DNA of 24,525 nucleotides from Chara braunii (Eukaryota > Streptophyta > Charophyceae > Charales > Characeae). The notes below the pieces were generated by a model, which saw only the letters and a program-made list of their open reading frames with translations, made no database searches and was not told the DNA's origin. Of this stretch, positions 10,005 through 20,234 are shown in pieces. Position 1 is the stretch's first letter; each line of letters opens with the position of its first letter. The translations under genes and the position numbers were made by a program. The stretch is taken from assembly GCA_003427395.1 (NCBI GenBank), contig BFEA01000290.1:908261-932785 (forward strand), read 5' to 3'.

Positions 10005-10924
10005 NNNNNNNNNNNNNNNNNNNNNNNNNNNNNNNNNNNNNNNNNNNNNNNNNNNNNNNNNNNNNNNNNNNNNNNNNNNNNNNNNNNNNNNNNNNNNNNN
10101 NNNNNNNNNNNNNNNNNNNNNNNNNNNNNNNNNNNNNNNNNNNNNNNNNNNNNNNNNNNNNNNNNNNNNNNNNNNNNNNNNNNNNNNNNNNNNNNNNNNN
10201 NNNNNNNNNNNNNNNNNNNNNNNNNNNNNNNNNNNNNNNNNNNNNNNNNNNNNNNNNNNNNNNNNNNNNNNNNNNNNNNNNNNNNNNNNNNNNNNNNNNN
10301 NNNNNNNNNNNNNNNNNNNNNNNNNNNNNNNNNNNNNNNNNNNNNNNNNNNNNNNNNNNNNNNNNNNNNNNNNNNNNNNNNNNNNNNNNNNNNNNNNNNN
10401 NNNNNNNNNNNNNNNNNNNNNNNNNNNNNNNNNNNNNNNNNNNNNNNNNNNNNNNNNNNNNNNNNNNNNNNNNNNNNNNNNNNNNNNNNNNNNNNNNNNN
10501 NNNNNNNNNNNNNNNNNNNNNNNNNNNNNNNNNNNNNNNNNNNNNNNNNNNNNNNNNNNNNNNNNNNNNNNNNNNNNNNNNNNNNNNNNNNNNNNNNNNN
10601 NNNNNNNNNNNNNNNNNNNNNNNNNNNNNNNNNNNNNNNNNNNNNNNNNNNNNNNNNNNNNNNNNNNNNNNNNNNNNNNNNNNNNNNNNNNNNNNNNNNN
10701 NNNNNNNNNNNNNNNNNNNNNNNNNNNNNNNNNNNNNNNNNNNNNNNNNNNNNNNNNNNNNNNNNNNNNNNNNNNNNNNNNNNNNNNNNNNNNNNNNNNN
10801 NNNNNNNNNNNNNNNNNNNNNNNNNNNNNNNNNNNNNNNNNNNNNNNNNNNNNNNNNNNNNNNNNNNNNNNNNNNNNNNNNNNNNNNNNNNNNNNNNNNN
10901 NNNNNNNNNNNNNNNNNNNNNNNN
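10005..10924. other. Assembly gap (N)
   Basis: 920 undetermined bases separate the poly-A tail of LINE-A from a 51-bp tandem repeat. Both flanks are hard to assemble, which explains the gap. Its true length may differ. Open frames drawn across it are meaningless. Confidence 0.99.
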
Positions 10925-11027
10925 GCGCGACGACACTTGATTTTCTTTTGGCGGGGAAGTGCTGCCGGATTTGCAGCGCGACGACACTTGATTTTTCTTT
11001 TGGCGGGGAAGTGCTGCCGATTTGCAG
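10925..11027 (+). repeat. 51-bp tandem repeat, at least two copies, cut by the gap
   Basis: Units start at 10925 and 10976 with GCGCGACGACACTTGATTTT and contain GGCGGGGAAGTGCTGCC. They differ by one inserted T and one missing G. A decayed third unit may follow (about 11050-11095, with GGATTTGCGGCAC and GCGACGAAGTTT). The array begins exactly at the gap edge, so more copies probably lie inside it. Confidence 0.85.
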
Positions 11028-11517
11028 CGTTGTTTTGTTTTGTGTATACAGGGATTTGCGGCACAATAGCGACGAAGTTTTTTTTTTACGGCGTGACGTC
11101 TGTTTTGTTTGATAAGGTTGTGCAACCAGAGTTGGAGTGTGCGGTGGCGGCAACATGACATGGTGGCAGTTGGCACGCGGTGCACCATGAAATTTGCGTG
11201 AGGAGCGAATGTTGGTGGCGTAAGACGATCAAGGACCACTTGGGACCGGTTGGGACAAACGTGGGACCAGTTGGGACTGTCTTGGAAACAACATTCTTTT
11301 TTGTGACTCGTGTGACTTGCCGCCATCGAATTTGGGACTACCGCGTGTGGGACTTGCGAGTCGGGAACAGATTGGGACAAGCAGTTGGCTTGAAATTTGC
11401 TTTAGGACCGCAGTTTTCTTTGGCGACAAGTATATTCTTTCTTGGCTTTCTTGAGTGAGCTAGAGCGCGTTCGGCACCATTTCACTCAAGGTCAATCAGT
11501 TAATTGACTCAGATTCC

Positions 11518-11540
11518 TTTTTTTTTTTTTTTTTTTTTTT
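11518..11540 (-). repeat. T23 run (possible minus-strand poly-A tail)
   Basis: Twenty-three consecutive T residues. This could be the tail of a minus-strand retroelement lying to its right, but I recognise no coding remnants in the following 1.5 kb. Confidence 0.5.
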
Positions 11541-12912
11541 CCATCACAACACACACTGTCACTCACCCCTTCTATTATGGGGGGTACCATTCATAACTAT
11601 GTGAGTCCACACTTTGCTTGACCCTGTTTTGTTTTGAATGTTCAAATGAAAAGGTTGAGTAAAACGTGTGTGTTTATGCATGTGAAAAGTAGGATCTGAC
11701 GGAAGTAGGAGTTGCTGGATTTTCTGGACCTATTGTTGTTTTTGTGCGTGCAGGTAGGTAGAAGGATGCTTGCAAAGGAGATTGATTATGCCTATTTGAG
11801 AAAATGAAAAAGGAGTGTCTTATTTTGACTTCTCACCTGCGTGCATGCCAAGAAGGGTTGACTATTTTGAAAAATGTCAATTTTCCGCGCACCGTAAAAC
11901 GAATTCGAATCAAATAAAGCAGATAAGGTCAAACGAACGTAGTTTTTTCCCAAAGATTGACAATGTCTTTCCTGAATGACTTTTATATGTCCAAATGGTT
12001 CTCATTCTCCGTATTTGATAACTCTTCTCGTCTAAGTTACCCTGAACTTACAAAAAAGATGAGAACAGTAAAAAAATATATTTGTGGTAGACATGCTCTC
12101 TTTCAAGGAAGCATCTGGAACGGGGGTTCGTTGCCTTAGGAGCCGGTCCTGTTATCGACCTAGAGTGGACCATTCTATGGAGGGGTACTTTGCCGATTTG
12201 GTGGAGACGGCCTGAATTCTGAAATCCGAGTCTTGTGCTCGAGCGAGGAAGAGGAGTACCACATATCACTTCCTACAGGGAGAGGCATGCAACACCTCAA
12301 GCAATGCCCCTGATCAAGAATCATCCGCAAAATAGCCCGTCATCCAAAAAATTGAGAAACGTATGGAGACGTGTGTGTGCATGTCCAATCTTAGGTCGGC
12401 GGTAGGATGAAATGAATAACTTTGGCATCGCATCTCATTAGGTCAAAACTAAGATGGACCGACTACCTTGTCGGTGGCATTAAGGTTATGGTAGAAAACC
12501 AACTCCTCATAGGCGGTTGTATGATTTTTGTGGAATTCGACCTGGGATGGTCGGATTTTATTTTGATATTTGTTATTGAATGTATCGTATGATGATTCAA
12601 GTTTTTCTATTTTAGATTGAATGTACCTTCCTACCGACTATGGTCAATTTCTTTTGATATAAATATATGTGGGTGTCATAACTTTCTTTTGACTGGTGTC
12701 TAAAGAGACTAGGATTGAGTTTGGGATTTCAAGCTTGGTTGAGACCGTCCTAGTCGACCAACGTACGCTTCGTACTTAGGAGATTAGCGCCCTAAGGAAC
12801 AGACGACGTCCGAGTTCAATAGGTGTTTTAACCTCGCTTACCTATACTACAGCGAGCGAGCAAACGCCCTCGGCCGACCCACCTCTGCAATTGCATGTAA
12901 AAACTTTCGCGC

Positions 12913-12990
12913 GTGTGTCGGTAGCTCGGTAGAGATACGCCTCTAAGGGTGGTGACAACCCCTTGGGGAAGCAAGTTCATGCCTCGCGGG
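12913..12990 (+). repeat. tRNA-like relic 1
   Basis: GTCGGTAGCTCGGTAGAGATACGC near 12917-12940 looks like a tRNA D-arm/A box. About 40 nt on, GCAAG-TTCATGC-CTCGC resembles a T arm with 4 of 5 stem pairs, but the B box is imperfect. No acceptor stem is seen. It is either a decayed tRNA or a SINE head. Confidence 0.3.
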
Positions 12991-13023
12991 AACCTATCCT
13001 GTCGTAGGGGACCTCGAGATGTA

Positions 13024-13092
13024 CAACTAGCGCAATCGGTTAGAGCGGCAAAGGGACGTCGCAACCGCGGCCGTCTCGGCGGTTCGCGATAT
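13024..13092 (+). repeat. tRNA-like relic 2 (A box)
   Basis: CTAGCGCAATCGGTTAGAGCG at 13026-13046 is a very good tRNA D-arm/A box. A partial B box (GGCGGTTCGCGAT) follows at about 13079. The anticodon and acceptor arms do not form, so this is more likely a pol III-derived repeat than a tRNA gene. Confidence 0.35.
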
Positions 13093-13176
13093 TATTTTGC
13101 GTCGTTTCTAAGTTGTCTCTTGTTTTGTTATGTTTGACTCCTGCGTGACATGACCGGAAGGGCTTCCGCGCTTTTC

Positions 13177-13189
13177 AAAAAGGGGGGAG
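13177..13189 (+). other. Polypurine tract, possible LTR-element remnant
   Basis: AAAAAGGGGGGAG is followed one base later by TGATG, the arrangement seen at the polypurine tract/3' LTR border of LTR retrotransposons. LINE-B begins about 15 bp further, so any LTR would have been cut there. No gag-pol coding is visible upstream. Weak call. Confidence 0.2.
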
Positions 13190-13204
13190 TTGATGCGCTC
13201 GACA

Positions 13205-16200
13205 AAGTAAATCGTTCATCCTTGACCTTCCAAATGTCCTTCCTGAGGTGGAAAATGTCGTCTTGGCAGGCGATTTCAATGTCACTCTAACGCCAAGTCT
13301 GGACTCGACAACAGTGGAATCACGCAAGCCTTACACGATAAAGCTATTGCAGTTTGCAGAGTCATAGGAACTCACAGACACGTACCGACAACTGCACCCA
13401 AATTCACCGGGGTTCACCTGGTTCACAACGCAAAGAATAGGACCGCAAGGAGGAGAGCAAAGCCAAATAATCCAGACAACCAAGAAGCGTCTGGATCTGG
13501 TCTTCACTAAGGGTCAAGCGTGGGAGGCAGTAACAAACTCAGAGGTAATAATGGAGCCAATGTCAGATCATCGCCCAATGCTGATGAAGTTCAGACTGGG
13601 AACTGGCATTCGGGGGGAACCTGGTTTCTTCATATTAAATACGGAGAATCTGAAAAAACAGGGGGTTAAAAAGGGGTGTGAAAGACATTGAAGAGATTGG
13701 AAAGGGACGAAGGAGTGGTTTGACACAGAGGAAGAGTGGCTACAGACAGGTTTTCGGATTGTTGCCAGAACATTGGACGTGATCTAAATAATTTTAGCGA
13801 AGGGGAAAAAAAAAAAAGAATGGGAATGCTGGCAACAAGTGGAAGAGGCAGAGCAGCATATAAACCGTGACCCGTACACAGACCTGTATTGGGAAAGGAG
13901 GAGAGATGAGTGGTTGAGCAAGTGGGAGACTATTCAGATTGATCAACAAGAGACGTGGGCAAATAGGGCGAAAGAAAGAGGAATGGTGCAAGTGGATAGA
14001 ATGACGAAAGAAACTTTTCAGAGACTATGCCCCCCTCGTTCTCATAACCTGCTTCGTGCCCTAGCGCATCCGTTTAACACACAAGCAGACATTGCGACAG
14101 ACACAGACTCAATTGCAAAATATGTCACATAATAGTATAGTGACATCCTCACCTCGCGTCGCCCGCCGAATGAATCGTTGGAAGATTTGCAAGAGGAGTC
14201 AGATTTGTGGCAATTCTTTCAGCCGAAGTTGCCCCCACATCAACGGACATCATTGGACCGGCCCCCCACTACAAGAACTATGGGAAGCTGCGAACTGTAT
14301 GGCCAAAGGGAAATCGCGTGGCGACGACGGACTCCCGATCGAGTTCATCCTAGCCACATGGGCTCAAGTGGGACCACTGTTGTTGAACCTATATAATCGA
14401 GTGCTCCAGGGAGGGTCTCTTATAAAAGATATGTGTAGGGGGGTAATTACCCTCCTATACAAAAAGGGGGACAAGCAGAACGTAAGGAACTTAGGCTGGA
14501 GACCGATATTGCTCATGAACGTGTCATACAAGTTGCTAGCAAAGACTCTGGCAAGGAGACTCGCACCACTTCTACCGGAGTTGGTAAAGGCAGATCAAGG
14601 AGCCTTCGCGAAAGGTCGTTCGATTGCAGAGAACATCCTCATGGCCACGGAAGCATCGGAGATCATTAGCAAAGAGGAGCGCCAGGTGATTGTGGCAATG
14701 CTTGACTTAGAAAAAACTTACGATTGGGTAAATTGGTTATTTGTCTTAGCAACACTGGAGCATTTGGGCTTTGGCACCCCCTTTAGAAGGTGGGTTGCTG
14801 TGATGTACAGAAGTTCAACAGCAACAGTTTTGGCAAATGGTAAGAGATCGCCAGTCTTCAACCTGTCTCACTCATTGTGACAGGGCTTTCCACTTGCCCC
14901 ATTACTGTCCGTAGTCCAGATTGAGGTTGTATTGAATGTTCTACGGTCTACCTCACTGGTTAAAGAATTGCGGCTGAGGGAAGACTCGGTAATACTCATC
15001 GGGGCTATTGCAGATGACCTCTTGCTGATAACAGAGGCAACTGAGGAATCCATGGGCATAACCAAGAACATCTTAAATCAGTATGCGCCTTTGTTTGAAG
15101 CAAGGATCAACTGGGACAAATTGACATACTTTTTGCTGAGCTGGTACGGTTTGCAAGATGACTGGACAATGAAACATATAAGGGAGGAAAACTCAGAACG
15201 GTACATGGGGGTTCAAATCTCTCTATCCAACAGTCAAAATGCAGGACGCGATCTTGGTTGTCCGGGTCGAGGCAAGAGTTAAGAGATGCAGGTCGGCTAT
15301 GGGTTTCTCCCTACTGGGAGGGGCCAGTGTAATTTCTGCCTCCATCTTTTCCTTGATTTGGCATATAGCGACGGTTGTCCTGATCTCTCGCTGGGCCCTT
15401 CTGAAGATCAGAGCACTGGCGGCTTGGTACCTATGGAAACCAGGAGGGGAGGAGTTCATTTCCAAAGTGGCTTGGAAAAAAGTGACCCAGGCAAAGTCAG
15501 AGGGAGGGCTAGGCATGTTTGACCCAGAGAGACAAAATATCTCCCTGTTGGGGAAGTGGATCCACAAAATCTGCACACGGACAGACAATCAAGGCTGGCT
15601 GGACCTGGCACAATACATTATTCAGCAGGAGCTGCACCTAGCACGCAAAGAGGATGTCTGGGTGTGTTTGCAGATGTCATCGTACCTGAACAAAAGGTTG
15701 AAGTCCATGATTGGATTTGCCTGGTGGATAGCTTGGCAAAGGTTGAGGCCAGAAGTACACCCCAACCCACGAATGAAGGAGGAAGTTCTCACGCAACCAC
15801 TATTCGACAATTCTGCAATTACACATTCAGATGGTTCGACCTTTGCTGCCTCAAATCACACAAGTAACTTCGGGAGGAAATGTGTGGAGAAGGGTGTCTC
15901 CCGAGTACACGACATCTGGCGGCAAGAGGTGGGAAGATGGTATTCGGAAACAAAAGTGAGCGAAAAGCTGGGAAGGCTCCAGGGAGTGAGACAAAAACTC
16001 CAAAACCTAACCGAAGCAATCCCCCAAGACTGGCTAGTGCTGCTGCAGAATAATGTTGAATCCCTGAAGGAAGGAGAATGGTACAGGGATAGCCAGGTAA
16101 CCTTTGCCGAGTCTTCAACAACATACAAAGTGGGGAAAAACAAGATGATACGAGTTGGACGACCTCAAGATGGATCCTGGACCCAAGCCAAGTCAGTGAA

Positions 16201-17099
16201 GGGCGTTTGGTGAGAATGGGGGAATTGACCCTGCACACCGATCAGCAATTTAAGCTGATTCAAGTATTCCAGATATCAAGCGGTCAGGGGAATCCTGGCT
16301 TCTCAGTACTTCTGGGAGGCACCCCCATAAGTAGAATGAGACCGGATCCTAAAAACTGCACTTGGAGGTTAAACCATCAGACGGTCTCCTTAGCCCAGTA
16401 CTCTACGAAATGAGGGAAAGAGATACAAGCAGACCCAACAGATTGGACAATTGAGATTGGTGAAAGAATGGTCCATACATTGGGCCTGTCTGCGCCGCCA
16501 ACACGTCTGGAGGTGAAATCGTTGTGGGCTCAAATCCCTCTGGTCCCAACTTTGAAGATGGCAGAACTGCTCTGGCTGCTCTCGCATTCGGCTATCCCAC
16601 AACAAAATGGCTCGCAGACAAAGGAATGGAGATCCCTCGAAACTGTCTCCGCTGTGAGAACCGAAGTGAATAATATTTGAGATATTTGGTGTGGGAATGC
16701 CCAACTTCCAGGAGGATATGGAGGTGGTGGGCGGTCTACGGGCAACACATAGGATCAGCGTTGGTTTGGGACGAGAAGTGGGTGACTACAAGCTTCCTTC
16801 CGGTGTTATTCTCCAAGCAAAAAGGGTGGGGTTATATGGCACATGCCATCAAATTGGCTATCTTGTGGGTCATCTGGGAAGATCGTAACGCCATCATGTT
16901 CAAAGGAGAGTGGTCAGCGGATGAAACGATCAAGAAGAAGTGTAAATTCATCATCTGCATCATGATTGTGGCAGATTGGCACCGAAAAGCAGACCAGGGG
17001 CAGTCTCCAAGGAGCCGCGAGTGGTTCTTCTTCACCTGGGCAAGAAGTTGTCGGCTGGCAGCAGTGACTTTGGAAGGGAAGCTAGTCATGTCTCGCTGA
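13205..17099 (+). pseudogene. LINE-B ORF2: partial endonuclease, RT and zf-RVT, broken
   Basis: The endonuclease N-terminal half (with the QETH motif) is missing. What remains has GDFN (13269-13280), KRLDLVF (about 13489) and SDHRP (13563-13577), with an in-frame TAG near 13365. RT spans about 14280-15170: KGKSRGDDGLPIEF, LLYKKGDK, GAFAKGRSIAENIL, LDLEKTYDWVNW (14701, the motif A Asp kept), QGFPLAP (14881, just after a TGA at 14878) and ADD (15010-15018). The connector is one long open stretch, 15239-16213, with KSEGGLGMFDP and IPQDWLVLL. Zinc finger: NCLRCEN, a stop near 16671, then YLVWECPTSRRIWRWW, where the usual His of the EH.F..CP motif is replaced by Tyr. Several frameshifts occur (near 13800, 14120, 15240, 16210 and 16400). 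Not functional. Confidence 0.88.
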
Positions 17100-17629
17100 A
17101 TGATCAAATAAGGTTGAAGAGAACCCATCGGAAGAGGCAACTTGGGTGGTTGAGTGGTAGACAGAGAGGTGGGCAAAAAACCTGATGGGCTTTAGTTAGT
17201 TGGTTTAGTTGGGTTGGTCTGAACCAGGGGCACTCGGTTCCTGTCAAAGGCCACAATAGACCACACTGGGGTGGGGGATTCCCTGAGGGCCCATGGGAGT
17301 GAAATGAAACAAGTTTTGTTCCTCTCGGCCAAGTCAGGTCGAGGTTTAAACCGTCTTAGGTCTGTACAATAGCCAGAGGGGACAGTAGGTAGTTTATAGG
17401 TTATAAGCTAGAATGGGGAGCTTGGCAACATGTCTGTAACAGACAGGGTGGGACTTAGTAGGTCTCGTATCAAGGAGGAGGGTAGTTATAATGGTTGATG
17501 AATGGGCAAGCTAAACCGGTTGAGGCTGTCGGGATAACTCCGGGTTGAATTGCGAGGTCCCTGGCCTCATTTCATTTTGATTGATATATTACAATATGTT
17601 GCTTTTTTTTTTATGAAGAAAAAAAAAAA
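17100..17629 (+). other. LINE-B 3' untranslated region and A-tail
   Basis: Non-coding sequence follows the end of ORF2 and ends in T-rich then A-rich tracts (17603-17612 and 17619-17629). The AT-rich TTGATATATTACAATATG just before the tail is typical of plant L1 3' ends. No similarity to the LINE-A 3' region was noticed. Confidence 0.65.
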
Positions 17630-17796
17630 CATACATGACCTTAATTTTTGTCTTTTCTGCATTTGGTTGGTAAGTGGTGCTGCGAGGGCCTATGGCTCTC
17701 GCTACACTACTCTTTAGTCTCCTATTTCCGAGAGTTTTTCATGGCCCACTAACTATCCAACTCAACCACAAAAAAAAAACTCGGTATACCTGTTAC
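17630..17796. other. Short unassigned spacer
   Basis: Lies between the LINE-B tail and the foldback-like region. Nothing recognisable apart from an A9 run near 17770. Confidence 0.5.
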
Positions 17797-18251
17797 AAAC
17801 CACCATACAAAGGGTCTCGCTCCACTACTGACCATCAGAAACCACCATAAAAAGGGTCTCGCTCCACTACTGACCGCTGTACGATTTTGTATAGTTGGAC
17901 GTCACTCCACTTACTATACGAAGCGTACCTTCAAAACTCCGTGTATAGTTGTCAGATGGCACCCTCTAGATTCACTATACGATTTTGTATGGTTCCCAGC
18001 CTGCAAAAGTTGTTATTGGGATGGTGGTCGAAGGAGGCCGTTGTTCAAACGCGAAATTGGATGGAGTCTCGGGCGACAAATTGTTGTCATGTAGTGTTCT
18101 AAGGGTGTTTTGTAGTGAACTCCGGAATTGGAGACTTGTATAGCAGATAGTAAGTGGAGCGGCGCCGGGTTTTATAGGTTTTTTCGCACTCTGACATCGA
18201 TACAACAACGATACGAACTTGTGTATAGCGGACAGTTGTGGAGCGAGACCC
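17797..18251. repeat. Foldback-like region with 42-bp tandem and inverted copies
   Basis: A 42-bp unit (17797-17838) is repeated at 17839-17880; both contain GGGTCTCGCTCCACTACTGACC. Its inverted copy lies at about 18223-18251, where GGAGCGAGACCC closes the region. A second pair, CTCCACTTACTAT near 17911 and its inverted partner near 18150, lies inside. Several ACTATACGA(T/A) and TTGTATAG motifs recur in between. The symmetrical layout suggests a MITE or foldback element about 400-455 bp long. No transposase and no clear target-site duplication are seen. Confidence 0.55.
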
Positions 18252-18447
18252 AAAAGCACTCTCCCTGAGTGGAGAGTGTCCACCCTGCAAAATTAGTGAC
18301 GCGGATAGACCTTTGAGGAACTCACCGCAAGACCGCAAATTTGGAGAGTGTGCCTAGAGTTTGGGCGACAAAACGGTGATGACTTCATATCTTCATCTGC
18401 TGTCACGATGTCTGCTAGTGGACTCAAGAATCGGAGAGTAGGAGCGT

Positions 18448-18581
18448 GGATATGGTTTCACTTTTTACACCATGTCTTGGTTGTCGTGGTTAAGATACTT
18501 GGCTCTTGAGGCCGAGGTCGCCGGTTTGAGTCTGTGCTTGCACGGAGTAGGGGTGAGGCCCAGAGGTACAAATCCATAAAC
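18448..18581 (+). repeat. tRNA-Glu-like repeat, copy A
   Basis: A-box region GTGGTTAAGATAC (18486-18498), an anticodon-arm-like TTGGCTCTTGAGGCCGAG, and a B box GGTTTGAGTCT (18523-18533, two mismatches from GGTTCGANTCC). It is very similar to copy B, including about 35 bp before the tRNA-like part and a shared tail ending CCATAAACA. The order resembles plant tRNA-Glu(CUC), but the anticodon loop is altered, so it is a SINE-type repeat and not a tRNA gene. Confidence 0.65.
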
Positions 18582-18725
18582 ATTGGAAACCTCCCATGGA
18601 TTGGTGGGCAGTTATATACCTGGTTGATCCAAAGACTCGCATAAGTGAGGGGGCTATATTACCAATGGGGGTCATGTGCAAATTGGAGTGAATATTGTGC
18701 GGGAGTTGCTAGCGTCCGTATGGTG

Positions 18726-18923
18726 TTGTGTGTGGTGTGCGTCAAGTTTGGACACTATAGCCTTGCAGGGGTGGGGCGGACATCACGACTGGTATGGTTT
18801 TGCTATTTACACAGTGTCCTGGTTGTAGTGGTTAAGATACTTGGCTCTTGAGGCTGAGGTCGCCGGTTCGAGTCCGTGCATGCACGGAGGAAGGTTGAAG
18901 CCCACAAATACAGATCCATAAAC
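18726..18923 (+). repeat. tRNA-Glu-like repeat, copy B
   Basis: It has the tRNA-Glu-like core with a consensus B box GGTTCGAGTCC (18865-18875). Upstream similarity to copy C extends about 100 bp, including CCTTGCAGGGGTGGGG and ATCACGAC.GGTAT. The tail matches copy A, not copies C and D. It ends close to the poly-T (minus-strand poly-A) of LINE-C at 18953. Confidence 0.7.
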
Positions 18924-18960
18924 AAGTGCAGCGGTGATGGGGAAAAACCTTCTTTTTTTT

Positions 18961-20234
18961 AATTTAAGACACTGTGGGTCCTAATAGGGAGGGTGATAAG
19001 AGCTTCCCCCGTTACTATGGCCCCCAGAGGTCCCTCCATCTATTGGTGAGGAGCTGCGCCTGCTGGAAACCGGGTCCAACGTCCCATTTGTACAACTGTT
19101 GCTTTGATGTTAGAAACCGAGATGACAGGCTTGTGAATATATAGATTCCTCCCGAACCTCTTCACCCTTAAACAAGCGTCAGATCTAGCTATCCTTCCTA
19201 GTCCAGGTTTACCAATTAGCCAAGCCATAAGATAACTCTCGTTCATCAAAGCCAAACCAAGATCCAAGGACCATTGACGATGGGGGGGGGGAGGAAGGGT
19301 CAGGGAAATCGTCAAAGGACGCATGGGGATTGAGGGGTCCACCAGTAACCAACGATTATATACTAGCTTGTAGTCCTTGCATACCTTCTCATTGTCCTCT
19401 CCTGATGCCCCTGCCCATTCAACCTTTCCCAGTTTCCCTCCCTGATTCTCTCCAATCCAGCAGCCGCGAAAATTATGAAGGTGTTTTAGAATTTCTTTTC
19501 GTTGTGATAGATGACAAAATTTCTCTTTTGTCTGTTCCCATTTAGTGATAATGTCTGTTTGAATTTGCTGCTTAACTGTGTCTGTAAATTATGGTTCATC
19601 TAACTTGCCTCTCTCCTATTTGAAAGTACATTTTCTCAACCAGATGGCCCAAAGGACTGCTCGTTTACTGATAGTGAAAAAGTTATGTGCGAAAGCATCA
19701 TCTGGTTGTGCAATCCATCATTCTAGCAAATTGGGCTCCCAACCCCAGGACCATGGAGATTGTACTCCCAACTGACTCCTGATGTAATCCAACCATCCCC
19801 AAAGTCAGATAGCCCCCGGGCATTGCATGAACACGTGCTCAATAGTTTCATGAATTTCCTTGCTTGGAAAGGCTGTTCGACAAAATTTACACCAAGGAAC
19901 TACTATACATTTTTTCTGTAGTGATGACCTATCTATTAACCAATCATTGGTCGGTAGACAGTGATGCTCAATTTGCCACTAAAGAGAATCTACCTTCGCT
20001 TGTCTAGACTTTATATTATTGAACCATTGATTAACCTTAGGTCCTCCTTACTCAGATTAAGTTGTTTCATCCACCTGTTTGACACTAAATTTTTTAGGAT
20101 AATTTTTTGTCGCAACAAACAATAAGTAGATTTCAAGAATAGTGTATGGAGGGTTTTTTTGTAAGATTTTCCTTTCTTTCTTTGTGAGATTCATTGCCAG
20201 TTTATTGAGTCAAAGGTCAAGTCCAAGATAAAGT
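18961..20234 (-). pseudogene. LINE-C ORF2 C-terminal part and 3' region
   Basis: Reading from high to low coordinates: a stretch matching the LINE-A block before zf-RVT (LHTLFLKSTY and RWMKQ against LHTLSVKSTY and KWMKQ), then zf-RVT with WCKFCR (19894-19877) and ETIEHVFMQCPG (about 19840-19818). Next comes a C-terminal extension with VDPSIPMR (about 19350-19320) and GRWTRFPAGA (about 19085-19058). Both extension motifs recur in LINE-A. Stops are scattered throughout, and the 3' UTR ends at the poly-A. Confidence 0.75.

Larger units (their letters stand above)
11028..13175. other. Unassigned intergenic sequence
   Basis: No open frame here has recognisable protein features. It contains seven TGGGAC hexamers (11241-11378), a T23 run at 11518-11540, AT-rich sequence (11570-12720) and a more GC-rich part (12720-13150) with two tRNA-like motifs. 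Small open frames near 11957-12139 and 12949-13137 have no motif or homolog that I recognise. Confidence 0.5.
13205..17629 (+). mobile_element. LINE-B: 5'-truncated L1-type LINE of a second family
   Basis: The element begins inside the endonuclease, a common result of incomplete target-primed reverse transcription. It continues through RT, connector and zf-RVT, then a 3' region of about 500 bp with TTGATATATTACAATATG and a short A-run (17619-17629), typical of plant LINE 3' ends. Codons and motifs differ clearly from LINE-A and LINE-C, so it is a separate lineage. No clear target-site duplication was found by eye. Confidence 0.9.

Noticed and set aside
9948-10940. Plus-strand open frame across the gap
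   Set aside because: Almost entirely N; no real sequence supports it.
9416-11380. Long minus-strand open frame of 654 codons
   Set aside because: It runs through the 920-nt N gap and mixes antisense LINE-A sequence with the tandem repeat. It is an artefact.
11957-12139. Small open frame of 60 codons as a host gene
   Set aside because: No recognisable motif, no sign of introns or conserved neighbours; similar short frames occur by chance throughout.
17797-17880. CRISPR array from the 42-bp repeats here and at 22618-22701
   Set aside because: The repeats are directly adjacent without spacers, only two copies each, in a eukaryotic context.
18486-18533. Functional tRNA-Glu genes at copies A-D
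   Set aside because: The anticodon arm has an altered loop with an extra base and no acceptor stem forms; D also lacks the A-box half.
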